From the NCBI RefSeq assembly GCF_017741935.1, contig NZ_JAGHMH010000007.1:248001-312000 (forward strand): a DNA stretch of 64,000 nt, in the 5' to 3' direction. The notes beneath the pieces were generated by a model. It had not been told where the DNA came from. It saw only the letters and a program-made list of their open reading frames with translations, and made no database searches. Positions 45,924 to 54,972 of the stretch are shown here, one piece after another. A program made the translations under genes and the position numbers. Origin of the DNA: Rhizobium sp. 16-449-1b (GTDB lineage: Bacteria; Pseudomonadota; Alphaproteobacteria; Rhizobiales; Rhizobiaceae). Position 1 is the first letter of the stretch, and the number at the start of each line of letters is the position of its first letter.

Positions 45924-47354
45924 TTAGAAGGTCGCCGCGCCGCTGCCCCATGGGCCGTGGTGGAAGTCCTTGCCGTCGAGACGATCGAAGCCGTGGGCGC
46001 CGAAGAAGTCGCGCTGTGCCTGGATCAGGTTGGCGGTGCCGCGGCCCTGGCGATAGGCGTCGAAGTAGGTGAGCGCCGAAGTGAGCGCCGGAACCGGCAG
46101 ACCGGCCTGCAGGGCAGCGCCGACGACGCGGCGAAGCGCCGGCAGCGATTCCTTGACCATATCCGCGAAGGCCGGCGTCACGATCAGGTTTGCGACGTCA
46201 GGCGCCTTGGTGAAGGCCGAGGTGATCTCGTCGAGGAACTGCGAGCGGATGATGCAGCCGTCACGCCAGATCTTGGCAATGGTTGGCATCGGCAGCGACC
46301 ACTTGAACTCGCGCGAGGCTTCCGCCATGACAGCAAAGCCCTGCGCATAGGCGCCGATCTTGGCGGCGAACAGAGCCAGTTCCAGATCCTTGACGAGCTC
46401 TGGACCGTAAGCGACCGGGAAGTTGTATTCCGGCTTTCCGAAAATCTTCTCGGCGGCTTCGCGCTCGGTCTTCATCGACGACAGGCTGCGGGCGGCAACG
46501 GCCGCTTCAATTGCCGTTGCCGGAATGCCCATGTTTTGCGCCTCGATCGCCGACCACTTGCCGGTGCCCTTCTGGCCGGCCTTGTCGAGGATCATGTCGA
46601 CCATCGCACCGCCGGAGATCGGGTCAGTCGCGGCCAGAACCTTTTCGGAGATCTCGATGAGGTAGGAGTTCAGGCGGCCCTTGTTCCAGTCGCCGAAGAT
46701 GCCGGAGATGTCCTTGGCGCTCTTGCCGAGGCCGTCGCGCAGGATGCCGTAGATTTCGGCGATCATCTGCATGTCGGCATATTCGATGCCGTTGTGGATC
46801 GTCTTGACGAAGTGGCCGGCGCCGTCATTGCCGAGCCAGGCGACGCACGGGTCGCCCTTGTACTTGGCGGCGATCGAGGTCAACACCGGCTCGACGCGCT
46901 TCCAGCTATCTTCCGTGCCGCCGACCATGATCGACGGGCCGTGACGCGCACCTTCCTCGCCACCGGAAACACCCATGCCGATGAAGGTCAGGTCGGTGTC
47001 CTTGAGGCGATCGAAGCGGGCGATCGTGTCGCGGAAGTTGGCGTTGCCGGCATCGATCATGATGTCGCCCTTGGAGAGATGCGGACGCAGCAGCTCCATC
47101 TGCTGATCGACCGGCTCGCCGGCCTTGATCATGATGATGATCGGGCGCGGCGGGCGGATCGCCTCGACGAACTCCTCAATCGTCTTGCACGGAATGATCT
47201 GCTTCTTCAGATCGCCGGCGCTCTCGTAGAACTCGTCCGTCTTGTCAGGCGTGCGGTTGAACACCGCAATCTTGTTGCCCTTTTCCGCGATGTTCAGAGC
47301 GAGGTTGGAACCCATGACCGCAAGGCCGATCAGCCCGATTTCTGCCTTTTCCAC
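45924..47354 (-). CDS. gnd: 6-phosphogluconate dehydrogenase, decarboxylating
   Basis: 476 residues, the usual length. NADP-binding start IGLIGLAVMGSNLALNIAEKG; substrate motif GMGVSGGEEGARHGPSIMVGG; catalytic Lys in HFVKTIHNGIEYADMQ. It converts 6-phosphogluconate to ribulose-5-phosphate and CO2 in the cytoplasm. GTG 47354 is preferred, with GGAGAG upstream; no ATG is suitably placed, and the frame continues upstream without Gnd sequence. Confidence 0.96.
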   Translation of the reverse strand: MEKAEIGLIGLAVMGSNLALNIAEKGNKIAVFNRTPDKTDEFYESAGDLKKQIIPCKTIEEFVEAIRPPRPIIIMIKAGEPVDQQMELLRPHLSKGDIMIDAGNANFRDTIARFDRLKDTDLTFIGMGVSGGEEGARHGPSIMVGGTEDSWKRVEPVLTSIAAKYKGDPCVAWLGNDGAGHFVKTIHNGIEYADMQMIAEIYGILRDGLGKSAKDISGIFGDWNKGRLNSYLIEISEKVLAATDPISGGAMVDMILDKAGQKGTGKWSAIEAQNMGIPATAIEAAVAARSLSSMKTEREAAEKIFGKPEYNFPVAYGPELVKDLELALFAAKIGAYAQGFAVMAEASREFKWSLPMPTIAKIWRDGCIIRSQFLDEITSAFTKAPDVANLIVTPAFADMVKESLPALRRVVGAALQAGLPVPALTSALTYFDAYRQGRGTANLIQAQRDFFGAHGFDRLDGKDFHHGPWGSGAATF

Positions 47355-47583
47355 GATAACTCTCCGGTTAGTCAAATTGGACCGGTGTTGTGGCACTCTC
47401 TGGCTCATACGGCAAGTTCGATTCGCCCCGGATCGGTCGCGTATTGCGTGCGGCGCGAAGTGAACCATATTTCCAACGAGGCCCTGATGTCGGCGATTTT
47501 GGCGTCGGCGGCATTCGAGCGGCAACGATGCGCGGTCGATATGCGACGTTAAGCCGCCCATGAAAATGAAGGAGGAGCAAGCG

Positions 47584-47982
47584 ATGGCGACAATGCCGGC
47601 GAGAATCATTCACAGGTCCATCCAGAGAAACTGGCGAGACGTATGGGCTTTTGCCGGTGCGCCCGAGAACATGCCGCTCTGGGCATCGGGCCTCGCATCC
47701 GGGCTGGAGAAAAGCGGCGACGACTGGATCGCCACGGGCGTTCTCGGCACGGTGCGCGTCAGCTTCGCTCCCCACAACGAATTCGGCGTTCTCGACCACA
47801 CAGTCACGATCGCGAACGGCTTGCGCGTCTATAACGCGCTCAGGATCGTCCCGAACGGCGATGGTTGCGAGGTGATGTTCACATTGCTGCGCCTGCCGGA
47901 TATGACCGACGAGCAGTTCGAGGCCGACGCCGCGCATGTCGCGCGCGATCTTGAATCGCTGAAAAAGCTGATGGAAATCTAG
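47584..47982 (+). CDS. SRPBCC-family protein
   Basis: 132 residues of the SRPBCC/polyketide-cyclase fold (RIIHRSIQRNWRDVWAFAGAPENMPLW, then a TVRVSFAPHNEFGVLDHTVT strand pair). Ligand unknown. ATG 47584 has AAGGAGGAG upstream, so it starts here rather than at the earlier in-frame ATG 47560. It is followed 9 bases later by a VOC protein, likely one operon. Confidence 0.85.
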   Translation: MATMPARIIHRSIQRNWRDVWAFAGAPENMPLWASGLASGLEKSGDDWIATGVLGTVRVSFAPHNEFGVLDHTVTIANGLRVYNALRIVPNGDGCEVMFTLLRLPDMTDEQFEADAAHVARDLESLKKLMEI

Positions 47983-47991
47983 GAAGCACCG

Positions 47992-48345
47992 ATGACCTCT
48001 ACGAAAAACGAGCTTCGCATCGACTATGTCGAGTTCAACGTCGCCGATATCGAGCGCTCCAAGGCGTTCTACGGCAAGGCTTTCGGGTGGCGTTTCACCG
48101 ACTACGGCCCCAATTACTGCGAATTCGACGATGGACGGCTGAAGGGCGGCTTCACCAATCTTGAGGCACCCCGCCCCGGCGGCCCGCTCGTCATCCTCTA
48201 CGCCGATGACCTGCCGGCCGCGCTGGAAGCGGTCGAAGGCGCAGGTGGCAAGATCGTGCGCCCGATCTTCGGCTTCCCGGGCGGCAGCCGCTTTCACTTC
48301 GCTGATCCCGATGGATACGAACTGGCAGTGTGGACGAAGGCCTGA
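47992..48345 (+). CDS. VOC-superfamily protein (glyoxalase/bleomycin-resistance type)
   Basis: 117 residues, one vicinal-oxygen-chelate unit: N-terminal IDYVEFNVADIERSKAFYGKAFGW, C-terminal FHFADPDGYELAVWT. The metal site residues are partly visible, so both catalysis and binding are possible. Typical length. The PAS gene ends one base after its stop on the opposite strand. Confidence 0.9.
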   Translation: MTSTKNELRIDYVEFNVADIERSKAFYGKAFGWRFTDYGPNYCEFDDGRLKGGFTNLEAPRPGGPLVILYADDLPAALEAVEGAGGKIVRPIFGFPGGSRFHFADPDGYELAVWTKA

Positions 48346-49092
48346 TCAGGCGGCGAGATTGGCCGCCGACGATGACGATCCGGCATCCTGCGAGACAATA
48401 AGCGCCCCGATGATATAGCCGGACGAATCGCGCAACGGCGACATGCGGTACCGTGTTTTCTGAACGACGTTTTCCTCGCGCCGTTCATAGATCTGATCGC
48501 ATGTTCCGCCCGCGAAACACGCGTCGAGCATCTCTTTGACGCAATCCACGAACCGCGCTTCGCCCAGCACGTCCTTGATATGCCGCCCGACCATCTCGAA
48601 CGGCTTGCGCTTGGCGTAGGCGGCACTCGCGGCATTGGCGTAGAGGTAGCGATAGTCCTTGGTCACGACCGCGACCCGATCCGGCAGGGATTCGAGGATG
48701 GCCGAGTTCAGGAAATTGCCGTTGTCGGTATTGGGCACATAGGCGGCAGGCGCCGACACCCGCTCCCGGTCCATGCGCTCCAGCGGTGGCATTTGCCAGC
48801 GCGGAACGGTCGACCCGAGATACTGCTCCATCAGGTAGGAAAGCAGCTTCACATGCTCACGCACGGATTCGCTGTCTTCGGCATACTGATCGATCAGGCA
48901 GCCGACGAACTGCATCTGCATGTGCGCGTAGAACAGATTGGTGGCGCGATAGCCGAGGATGGTGTCGATAAGCGCATCGATCGAGCTGTCGAGGCTGCTC
49001 ACCCGCGCATCATCACCGACCCGTATAGCCTCGTCAATTTGCGAACATCGCAACGAGAACGCCTGAAAAAGCCCGAGCACGACACCTCCCAT
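48346..49092 (-). CDS. PAS-domain protein, unknown
   Basis: 248 residues. A helical N-terminal half (about 1-125) precedes one PAS domain (VVTKDYRYLYANAASAAYAKRKPFEMVGRHIKDVLG ...) with an RYRMSPLRDSSGYIIGALIV strand pair. No output domain such as HisKA, GGDEF or HTH is visible. It may sense a ligand or partner. Convergent with the VOC gene; a 157-base gap lies upstream. Confidence 0.8.
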   Translation of the reverse strand: MGGVVLGLFQAFSLRCSQIDEAIRVGDDARVSSLDSSIDALIDTILGYRATNLFYAHMQMQFVGCLIDQYAEDSESVREHVKLLSYLMEQYLGSTVPRWQMPPLERMDRERVSAPAAYVPNTDNGNFLNSAILESLPDRVAVVTKDYRYLYANAASAAYAKRKPFEMVGRHIKDVLGEARFVDCVKEMLDACFAGGTCDQIYERREENVVQKTRYRMSPLRDSSGYIIGALIVSQDAGSSSSAANLAA

Positions 49093-49249
49093 GCCGATTT
49101 CCGTGAGGGAATTGCTTCGATATAAATGATCATGACGGCACCTTTACCGTTCATAATCCTTCCTGTCAGAAATCGGTAACATGACGCCACCTCATGTTCA
49201 ATGACGAAGAAGGCTTGTTTTTCAATGACAAGATTTGAGGGATTCCCCT

Positions 49250-50182
49250 CTACATGATCTGTCGCTTGATTTCCCATCGGTCATGATACCAGAGCCACTG
49301 CTCCGGGTATTCACGCACCCAGCTTTCAACCTTGTCGTTCAGCAACTGCGCCGTAGCCGTCAGATCGAGATTGCCCTTCTCATCCCGGGGCAGTTCGACC
49401 TTCGGCTCGATTTCCAGCCGGTAGCGATTGCCGGGAAGGCGGATGCAGCGGGCCGGATAGACCTCGCAGTTGAACTGGCGCACCAATTTTCCGAGAAGAG
49501 GATTGGTCTTCACCGGCAGGCCGAAGAATTCCGTCTTCAGGCCGCGACCAAATTTCTGGTCGACAAGCACGCCGACCCCCTGCTCCGCTTCCAGCTGGCG
49601 GGCGAGCGCGAAAGACGACCCGGCATGAGACGGCACCAGCTTGCCCATGCGGGCGCTGCGGAAGTCGAACACCTTCTGCGCCACGTAGGGATTGTTCGGC
49701 GGCCGGAAGAGAACGCTGACGTAGAGGCCAAAGGCGGCACCGGCGACCGGCAGCAGCTCGAAATTACCGGTATGGCCGGTAAAGACGATGAAGGGACGCG
49801 GGTTTTCCAAGAGATCGAGGAAGATCGGGATGCCCGACACCTCCACCCTGCCCGGCTCGCTTTTCTCGGGATCGAAATCGAACAGCCGATCGAGAAACAC
49901 ATATTCCGCAGCGAGCCGACCCATATTGGCCCAGCTTCCAAGCGCGATCTGGTTGATCTCCTCTTCGCTCTTTTCGGGAAAGGCGTTGCGGAGATTGGCC
50001 AGAATCAGCTTGTGGCGCTTCATCTTCGGGCCGATCTTGCGCATCAGCCAGTCGATGAAGTTGATCGCCCCGTCGGCCGGGAAGATCTTCAGGAAGTTGA
50101 GGAAGCCGAACATCACCTGCGCGATCAGCCACTGGCGAAAATGGTCCAGTTTCAGGACGATCCGGGTGATGAACAGCTCCAA
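49250..50182 (-). CDS. lpxXL: Lipid A very-long-chain acyltransferase
   Basis: 310 residues of the lysophosphatidyl/lauroyl-acyltransferase (LpxL/HtrB-like) family. One N-terminal membrane segment, then the catalytic motif IVFTGHTGNFELL (His137-x4-Glu142) and the C-terminal segment YPARCIRLPGNRYRLE. As last gene of the acpXL cluster, it transfers 27-hydroxyoctacosanoate from AcpXL to lipid A in rhizobia. Precise specificity is from context. Confidence 0.93.
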   Translation of the reverse strand: MELFITRIVLKLDHFRQWLIAQVMFGFLNFLKIFPADGAINFIDWLMRKIGPKMKRHKLILANLRNAFPEKSEEEINQIALGSWANMGRLAAEYVFLDRLFDFDPEKSEPGRVEVSGIPIFLDLLENPRPFIVFTGHTGNFELLPVAGAAFGLYVSVLFRPPNNPYVAQKVFDFRSARMGKLVPSHAGSSFALARQLEAEQGVGVLVDQKFGRGLKTEFFGLPVKTNPLLGKLVRQFNCEVYPARCIRLPGNRYRLEIEPKVELPRDEKGNLDLTATAQLLNDKVESWVREYPEQWLWYHDRWEIKRQIM

Positions 50183-50186
50183 GGGA

Positions 50187-51215
50187 TCAATCCATCTTCA
50201 GGATGATCTTGCCGAAGATCTGGCGCGATTCCATGCGCTCCAGTGCCCGGTCGATATCGTCGAAGCTGACTTCGGTGTCGATGACAGGGTGCACGAGGCC
50301 ACGGCCCATCTTCTGCATCGCGTCGGCCATGTTTTCCATGCGGCAGCCGAACGAGCCAAGCAGCTTCAGCTGCTGCTGGAACAGCATCATCAGGTTCATA
50401 TCGGTCGAGACACCCGATGTCGAGCCGCAGGTCACAAGACGACCGCCGCGCTTCAGGCAGAGCATCGAGCCCGCCCAGGTATCCTTGCCCACATGTTCGA
50501 AGACGACGTCGACGCCCTTCTTCTTGGTGAGCTTGCGCACCACGCCCTCGAAGCGGTCGGTGCGGTAGTTGATGACGTGATCGGCGCCGAGCGCCTTGGC
50601 CTTCTCGATCTTGTCGTCGGAGCCAACGGTCGTGATGACGGTGCAGCCGATCTTCTTGGCAAGCTGGATCGCCGCCGTGCCGATGCCGGACCCGCCGGCA
50701 TGCACGAGAATGGTTTCGCCCGGCTCAAGCTTAGCGTTGTCGAACAGCATGTGCTCAACGGTACCGAAGGTAACCGGCGCGACGGCGGCACCTACGGCAT
50801 CGACGCCGGGAGGTGCAGGCACCAGCAGGCGCGCCGGAAGGTTGACCTTCTCCTGCGCGAAACCATCAAGATGGAAGCCGTGAACGCCCGAGACGTGTTC
50901 GCAGAGATTGTCGCGACCTTCGCGGCACGGACGGCAGAGGCCGCAGGTGCGCGCGCCATAGACGGCAACCAGCTGGCCCGGGAGCACGTTGGACACGCCG
51001 GGACCGATCGCCTCGACGACACCGGATGCTTCCGCGCCGATGACGAGCGGCATCTTGCGCTTGGCGAACGCCATGCCGCGCCAACCCCAGACGTCGATAT
51101 GGTTGAGCGCGACCGCCTTGACGCGCAGCGTCACTTCGCCGGCGCCGGGCGCATCGGGTTCAGGCAGATCGGTGATCTCGAGCTTGCGGTCGTCGATCAG
51201 TTGCAGAGCGCGCAT
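50187..51215 (-). CDS. Zinc-binding alcohol dehydrogenase/quinone oxidoreductase of the VLCFA cluster
   Basis: 342 residues of the MDR family. Structural zinc cysteines are in CGLCRPCREGRDNLC, and the nucleotide loop is HAGGSGIGTAAIQLA. It sits between fabF1XL and lpxXL in the usual adhXL position and is likely involved in making the C28 hydroxy chain, perhaps enoyl-ACP reduction. The downstream gene starts 4 bases after its stop. Confidence 0.9.
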   Translation of the reverse strand: MRALQLIDDRKLEITDLPEPDAPGAGEVTLRVKAVALNHIDVWGWRGMAFAKRKMPLVIGAEASGVVEAIGPGVSNVLPGQLVAVYGARTCGLCRPCREGRDNLCEHVSGVHGFHLDGFAQEKVNLPARLLVPAPPGVDAVGAAVAPVTFGTVEHMLFDNAKLEPGETILVHAGGSGIGTAAIQLAKKIGCTVITTVGSDDKIEKAKALGADHVINYRTDRFEGVVRKLTKKKGVDVVFEHVGKDTWAGSMLCLKRGGRLVTCGSTSGVSTDMNLMMLFQQQLKLLGSFGCRMENMADAMQKMGRGLVHPVIDTEVSFDDIDRALERMESRQIFGKIILKMD

Positions 51216-51335
51216 GGCAAAATCCTTCGCGGTCGCACCAGCCGGACGGCGGATGCGCGGTTTATGTTTGCTGTTGCGTCCCGCAGGCCCTTACCGGGCG
51301 CGGCCGCAACAATGGAATTTATGGTCGCAAACCGC

Positions 51336-52622
51336 TTAAGCCGGTTCCAGCGCCATGACAAGGCTGGCGTTCTGGCCGCCGAAGCCGAAGGAGTTGGAAA
51401 GCACGGCGTTGACCTGCGCATCCCGCTTCACATTCGGCACCACGTCGAGAACGATCGCCGGATCAGGGTTGGTGTAGTTGATGGTCGGCGGCAGCGTGCC
51501 GGTGCGCATCGTCTGCAGCGAGAACACGGCTTCCACGGCACCAGCCGCCGTCAGCGTATGGCCGATCATCGACTTGTTCGACGACAGCGGAATGGAGGCC
51601 ATGCGGTCGCCGAAGACAGCAAGCATCGAGCCATATTCCATCTTGTCGTTCTCAGGCGTCGAGGTGCCATGGGCGTTGATGTAGCCGATATCGCCTTCAT
51701 CCATCCCAGCATCGGCAAGAGCCGCGCGGATCGTCGCGATCGCCGGGCCGCCATCCGGCGAAGACCGTGTGCGATGGAAGCTGTCGGCCTTTTCACCCGC
51801 TCCCTTCATGATCCCGAGCACCTTGGCGCCACGCGCGATCGCCGATTCCAGTGATTCCAGCACCAGCGTCGCCGCACCTTCCGCGATGACGAAGCCATCG
51901 CGGTCCTTGCTGAACGGCTTGGAGGCCTTGGTCGGATTGTCGTTCTGCGTCGAGAGCGCCGAGAGCAGCGAGAAGCGGATCAGCGCTTCGGCACTGACCG
52001 AGCCATCGGTCGCAACGGCAAGCGCACGGTTCGTGCGGCCCTGGCGGATCGCCTCGATGCCGAGCTGGATCGCGGTCGCGCCCGAAGCACAGGCCGTAGA
52101 CAGCGTCACCGGCAGACCGCGCGTGCCGAAACGATCGGCAAGACGCTCCGAGATGGCGCCGAACAGTGCGGCCTCATGGAAGGCCGGATCGGGACGCTGG
52201 CGCATCGCCGTCAGGAAACGGTCGTAAGCATCACCCGGCTGCGAGGGCGGCGGCGAACGATCGCCGAGTTCGAAGCGGGCAATCCACTCCGGCTCGATCG
52301 GCGGTGCGGCGAGAAACAGCGGGCCGTTGAAATCGCCTGAGATGTCGGCATCGGCCAGTGCTTCGATCGTCGTCTCGCGCGCGAATGCATAGGAGCGCTC
52401 GACGGCGTTCGGCGCTGGGACGTCGATGAAATCGACAGTGCCGGCGATCCGCGTCGAAAGACCGTCCGTCGGGAAGCGGTTGATATCGTGGATACCGGAT
52501 TTGCCCGATATCAGCGCCGACCAGTTGTCCTTGAGGCCCTGCCCCAACGAGGTCATGATGCCGACGCCGGTAACAGCCACGATCGGGCGGCCGAGATGAT
52601 CCTTGTAAGCTTGATCCGTCAT
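51336..52622 (-). CDS. fabF1XL: Beta-ketoacyl-ACP synthase of the VLCFA cluster
   Basis: 428 residues of KAS II fold with full catalytic Cys178 (LSTACASG), His318 (YINAHGTSTPENDKME) and His355 (SNKSMIGHTLTAAG). It condenses malonyl-ACP to lengthen the acyl chain beyond C18. ATG 52622 has AGGAGC upstream; it starts 11 bases after the FabF2XL stop. The partner lacks this triad, so this is the active subunit. Confidence 0.94.
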   Translation of the reverse strand: MTDQAYKDHLGRPIVAVTGVGIMTSLGQGLKDNWSALISGKSGIHDINRFPTDGLSTRIAGTVDFIDVPAPNAVERSYAFARETTIEALADADISGDFNGPLFLAAPPIEPEWIARFELGDRSPPPSQPGDAYDRFLTAMRQRPDPAFHEAALFGAISERLADRFGTRGLPVTLSTACASGATAIQLGIEAIRQGRTNRALAVATDGSVSAEALIRFSLLSALSTQNDNPTKASKPFSKDRDGFVIAEGAATLVLESLESAIARGAKVLGIMKGAGEKADSFHRTRSSPDGGPAIATIRAALADAGMDEGDIGYINAHGTSTPENDKMEYGSMLAVFGDRMASIPLSSNKSMIGHTLTAAGAVEAVFSLQTMRTGTLPPTINYTNPDPAIVLDVVPNVKRDAQVNAVLSNSFGFGGQNASLVMALEPA

Positions 52623-52633
52623 GTGCCTGCTCC

Positions 52634-53830
52634 TCACGCGTCCGCCGACAGAACGGCGACGCCTTCGCCACGCTGATGCCCGACCGTCGTGACGACCGCG
52701 GCCTTCGTGCCTGAACTCATGGATTTCTCATGTGCGCCGTCGAATGCCGGCACCTTGGCCTCGCCGTCGACGGCAAGGGCGGCCAGCGCCAGCCCGAGGG
52801 TGAAGTGCGCCTCCAGCCCATGGCCAGTCACGCCGCCGAAGCCGCGGATGGCAGCGCCCGGCAGCTGGTGCTCCAGAACAGCCTTCTCGCGTGACGCAAG
52901 CTCGGGCATGCCTGACGAGCCGGAAAAGATCGCCGTGCTCTCGGCAGGCAGGCCCCGGGCGGGCTCGAGCAGCCGCTCAAGGCGCTTTTCGAGATTGCCG
53001 GCGCCGCGATTGCCGCGATCGCCTTCGATGGACGAGATCGTAGAATAGATATGCGCGCCGCGCGCTTCGGCATGCGCCCGCGATTCGAGCACGAGGAAGG
53101 CGCCGAGCGAGCCACTCGTGATGCCGCCGTCGTTGCGCGACCACAAAGGCTGCCATTCGCCGCGCGAATGCGAGCCGATCGCCTCGAACAGCAGAACCAT
53201 GTCGAGACGCTCGGCAGAAAACGCGCCGCCAACCAGCGCATGCGAGGATTCGCCCGACTTGATGCGGTAGAACGCGGTCTCGACGGCGGAAATGCCGGCC
53301 GATTCCTCACCCATGAAGGTGCGCGAGGAGCCGGTGACCTTGTGGACGATCGAGATGTTGCCGGCGAGCAGGTTGGAGAGCTGCGCCAGGAAGAGCGTCG
53401 GACGGAGCTCGGTCGTAAGCTTCTCGTTCAAGAGAACTTCGCGGTCGTTGCGCTTCAGGCCTTCGTCGACGATCAGCGTGTCGACATTGATGTCGCGCTC
53501 GCCGCCGCCGGCTGCCACGATCATATCCATCGTGCCGCAGGCTTCGACATTATCCTTGAGACCGGCGTCGTCGAGCGCAAGACCCGCCGCGAACACGCCG
53601 ATGCGCTGCCAGTTTTCCATCTGTCGTTGATCGCCGCGCTTGGCGATCTGCAGCGACCAATCCACTTCAGGCAGCGGATGGATCGGATAGGGCTTGAACT
53701 TCTCGGTCTCGACAACAGTCTTCGGCGCTTCGGCGGCATTGAGCAGCGCGATATGCGGCTCCTTGCCGACGCCCTGACAGGTTACGATACCGACGCCCGT
53801 GATGACGACATCATTCTGAGCCTTGCTCAT
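52634..53830 (-). CDS. fabF2XL: Beta-ketoacyl-ACP synthase homologue lacking the active-site Cys
   Basis: 398 residues of KAS fold, collinear with FabF1XL (VVITGVGIVTCQGVG start). At the Cys position it has Glu176 in FMGEESAGISAVE, and the first catalytic His motif (NAHGTST) is replaced by AIFSGSSGMPE; the second His is kept in GVTGHGLEAH. It is therefore probably an inactive partner of FabF1XL that sets chain length, as in chain-length-factor pairs (inference). Its stop overlaps the FabZXL start by four bases on the other end. Confidence 0.9.
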   Translation of the reverse strand: MSKAQNDVVITGVGIVTCQGVGKEPHIALLNAAEAPKTVVETEKFKPYPIHPLPEVDWSLQIAKRGDQRQMENWQRIGVFAAGLALDDAGLKDNVEACGTMDMIVAAGGGERDINVDTLIVDEGLKRNDREVLLNEKLTTELRPTLFLAQLSNLLAGNISIVHKVTGSSRTFMGEESAGISAVETAFYRIKSGESSHALVGGAFSAERLDMVLLFEAIGSHSRGEWQPLWSRNDGGITSGSLGAFLVLESRAHAEARGAHIYSTISSIEGDRGNRGAGNLEKRLERLLEPARGLPAESTAIFSGSSGMPELASREKAVLEHQLPGAAIRGFGGVTGHGLEAHFTLGLALAALAVDGEAKVPAFDGAHEKSMSSGTKAAVVTTVGHQRGEGVAVLSADA

Positions 53831-54309
53831 CCATTCACTCCCTGCGCAGCGATTGCATCCATCAGGCCGATTTCACTGGCGCGTTTCTTGACGATGTCAC
53901 CAAGCGGTATTTCGCTGAAAGGCATGGTGCGCAGCTTCAGCTGCGCATCGCAAACCTTCTTGCCGCCGCTGGTGATCTTGGCCTTGGTGACGGCGAAGCC
54001 CGAGCCGTCGTGCTCCAGAAACGCCTCGATATCGAGGACCGCCTCCGGCTCGACGAAGGTGCGCATCTTCGCGCCGTCGACCGACATCAGGAACGGCATG
54101 GCCGCGAAATCGGTCGCCGCCAGCACCAGCATGCCGGATGCCTGCGCCATGGTTTCAATGAGAAGCACGCCCGGGACAAGGGGCATGCCGGGAAAATGAC
54201 CTTCGAACACCGGGCTCTTCGCCGGCACGACGGAGCGTGCCTTGAGTGTCTTGGTCTGAAGGTCGACCGCCTCGACGCGATCGATCATCTGGAAGTATTC
54301 CAGGAGCAT
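53827..54309 (-). CDS. fabZXL: 3-hydroxyacyl-ACP dehydratase of the VLCFA cluster
   Basis: 160 residues, hotdog fold, FEGHFPGMPLVPGVLLIETMAQ contains the catalytic His and Glu of the FabZ family. It dehydrates 3-hydroxyacyl-AcpXL. ATG 54309 is chosen because GGAGG stands five bases upstream; longer in-frame starts overlap a repeat. It overlaps the FabF2XL start by four bases. Confidence 0.93.
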   Translation of the reverse strand: MLLEYFQMIDRVEAVDLQTKTLKARSVVPAKSPVFEGHFPGMPLVPGVLLIETMAQASGMLVLAATDFAAMPFLMSVDGAKMRTFVEPEAVLDIEAFLEHDGSGFAVTKAKITSGGKKVCDAQLKLRTMPFSEIPLGDIVKKRASEIGLMDAIAAQGVNG

Positions 54310-54345
54310 CTGATCCTCCGGCCGCACAGGCAACATGCCGTCGGC

Positions 54346-54441
54346 TAGAGCGCCGTGCATCCGATTGGACGCACAAAGGACGCTCTATCATTTTTCAATC
54401 GACAGGACCGAGCCTTGCGAAAATCGGAGCCGATTTCGCAA
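54346..54441. repeat. Rhizobial intergenic repeat between acpXL and fabZXL
   Basis: Inverted arms TAGAGCG (54346-54352) and CGCTCTA (54381-54387) enclose GTGCATCC ... GGACGCAC. A second hairpin follows: TTGCGAAAATCGG / CCGATTTCGCAA (54415-54441) with one bulge. The TAGAGC ends recall the repeat at 26018-26117, but the inner sequence is different. The pattern is common in rhizobial spacers. Confidence 0.6.
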
Positions 54442-54531
54442 AACGCGACCCTGTGGGCCTACTTAGTAACAAAACCGCCCGGCCGCCATGGTGAATGGCG
54501 ACAGGGCGGAGAAAAAAATTGTGCGTATCGA

Positions 54532-54810
54532 TCAGGCCTTGGCGGCGCGCAGTTCGTCGATCTTGGCGCAGAGGTTCTTCAGCACGAAGTATTCCGACGT
54601 GGAAACCTTGCCCTCGTTGACTTCCTGCGTCCACTTTTCGAGCGGGATCTTGATGCCGAATTCCTTGTCGATGGCGAAAACGATATCGAGGAAGTCGAGG
54701 CTGTCGATACCGAGGTCGTCGATCGTATGGCTTTCCGGCGTGATCGTATCACGATCAATCTCGCTGGTTTCTGCAATGATGTCGGCAACTTTATCGAATG
54801 TAGCGGTCAC
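54532..54810 (-). CDS. acpXL: Acyl carrier protein for very-long-chain fatty acid
   Basis: 92 residues. The phosphopantetheine site is Ser37 in [18 protein letters not shown]. The extended C-terminus distinguishes it from the primary ACP and matches AcpXL. It carries the growing C28 hydroxy acid for LpxXL. It heads the cluster, separated from fabZXL by a repeat-bearing spacer of 222 bases, so it may have higher expression than the rest. Confidence 0.94.
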   Translation of the reverse strand: MTATFDKVADIIAETSEIDRDTITPESHTIDDLGIDSLDFLDIVFAIDKEFGIKIPLEKWTQEVNEGKVSTSEYFVLKNLCAKIDELRAAKA

Positions 54811-54972
54811 GCCTGTACCTCTTGGAAATGATAGTTTTCCCCCTCATAGGCAAATCCATTTCAAAAGCCAATGCTTTCGTCCAGCCCGAGGCGCAATTTG
54901 CGCAGGCACTGTTGCTCAAACAGCATGCACCAAAAGGCAGCCGGCAACCGTTTCCGCGACGTTTCGCCTCGC

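Noticed and set aside
45837-47552. 571-codon plus-strand open frame
   Set aside because: Antisense shadow of gnd, which carries all catalytic motifs.
49788-51854. 688-codon plus-strand open frame
   Set aside because: Runs across three minus-strand lipid A genes; no domain seen.
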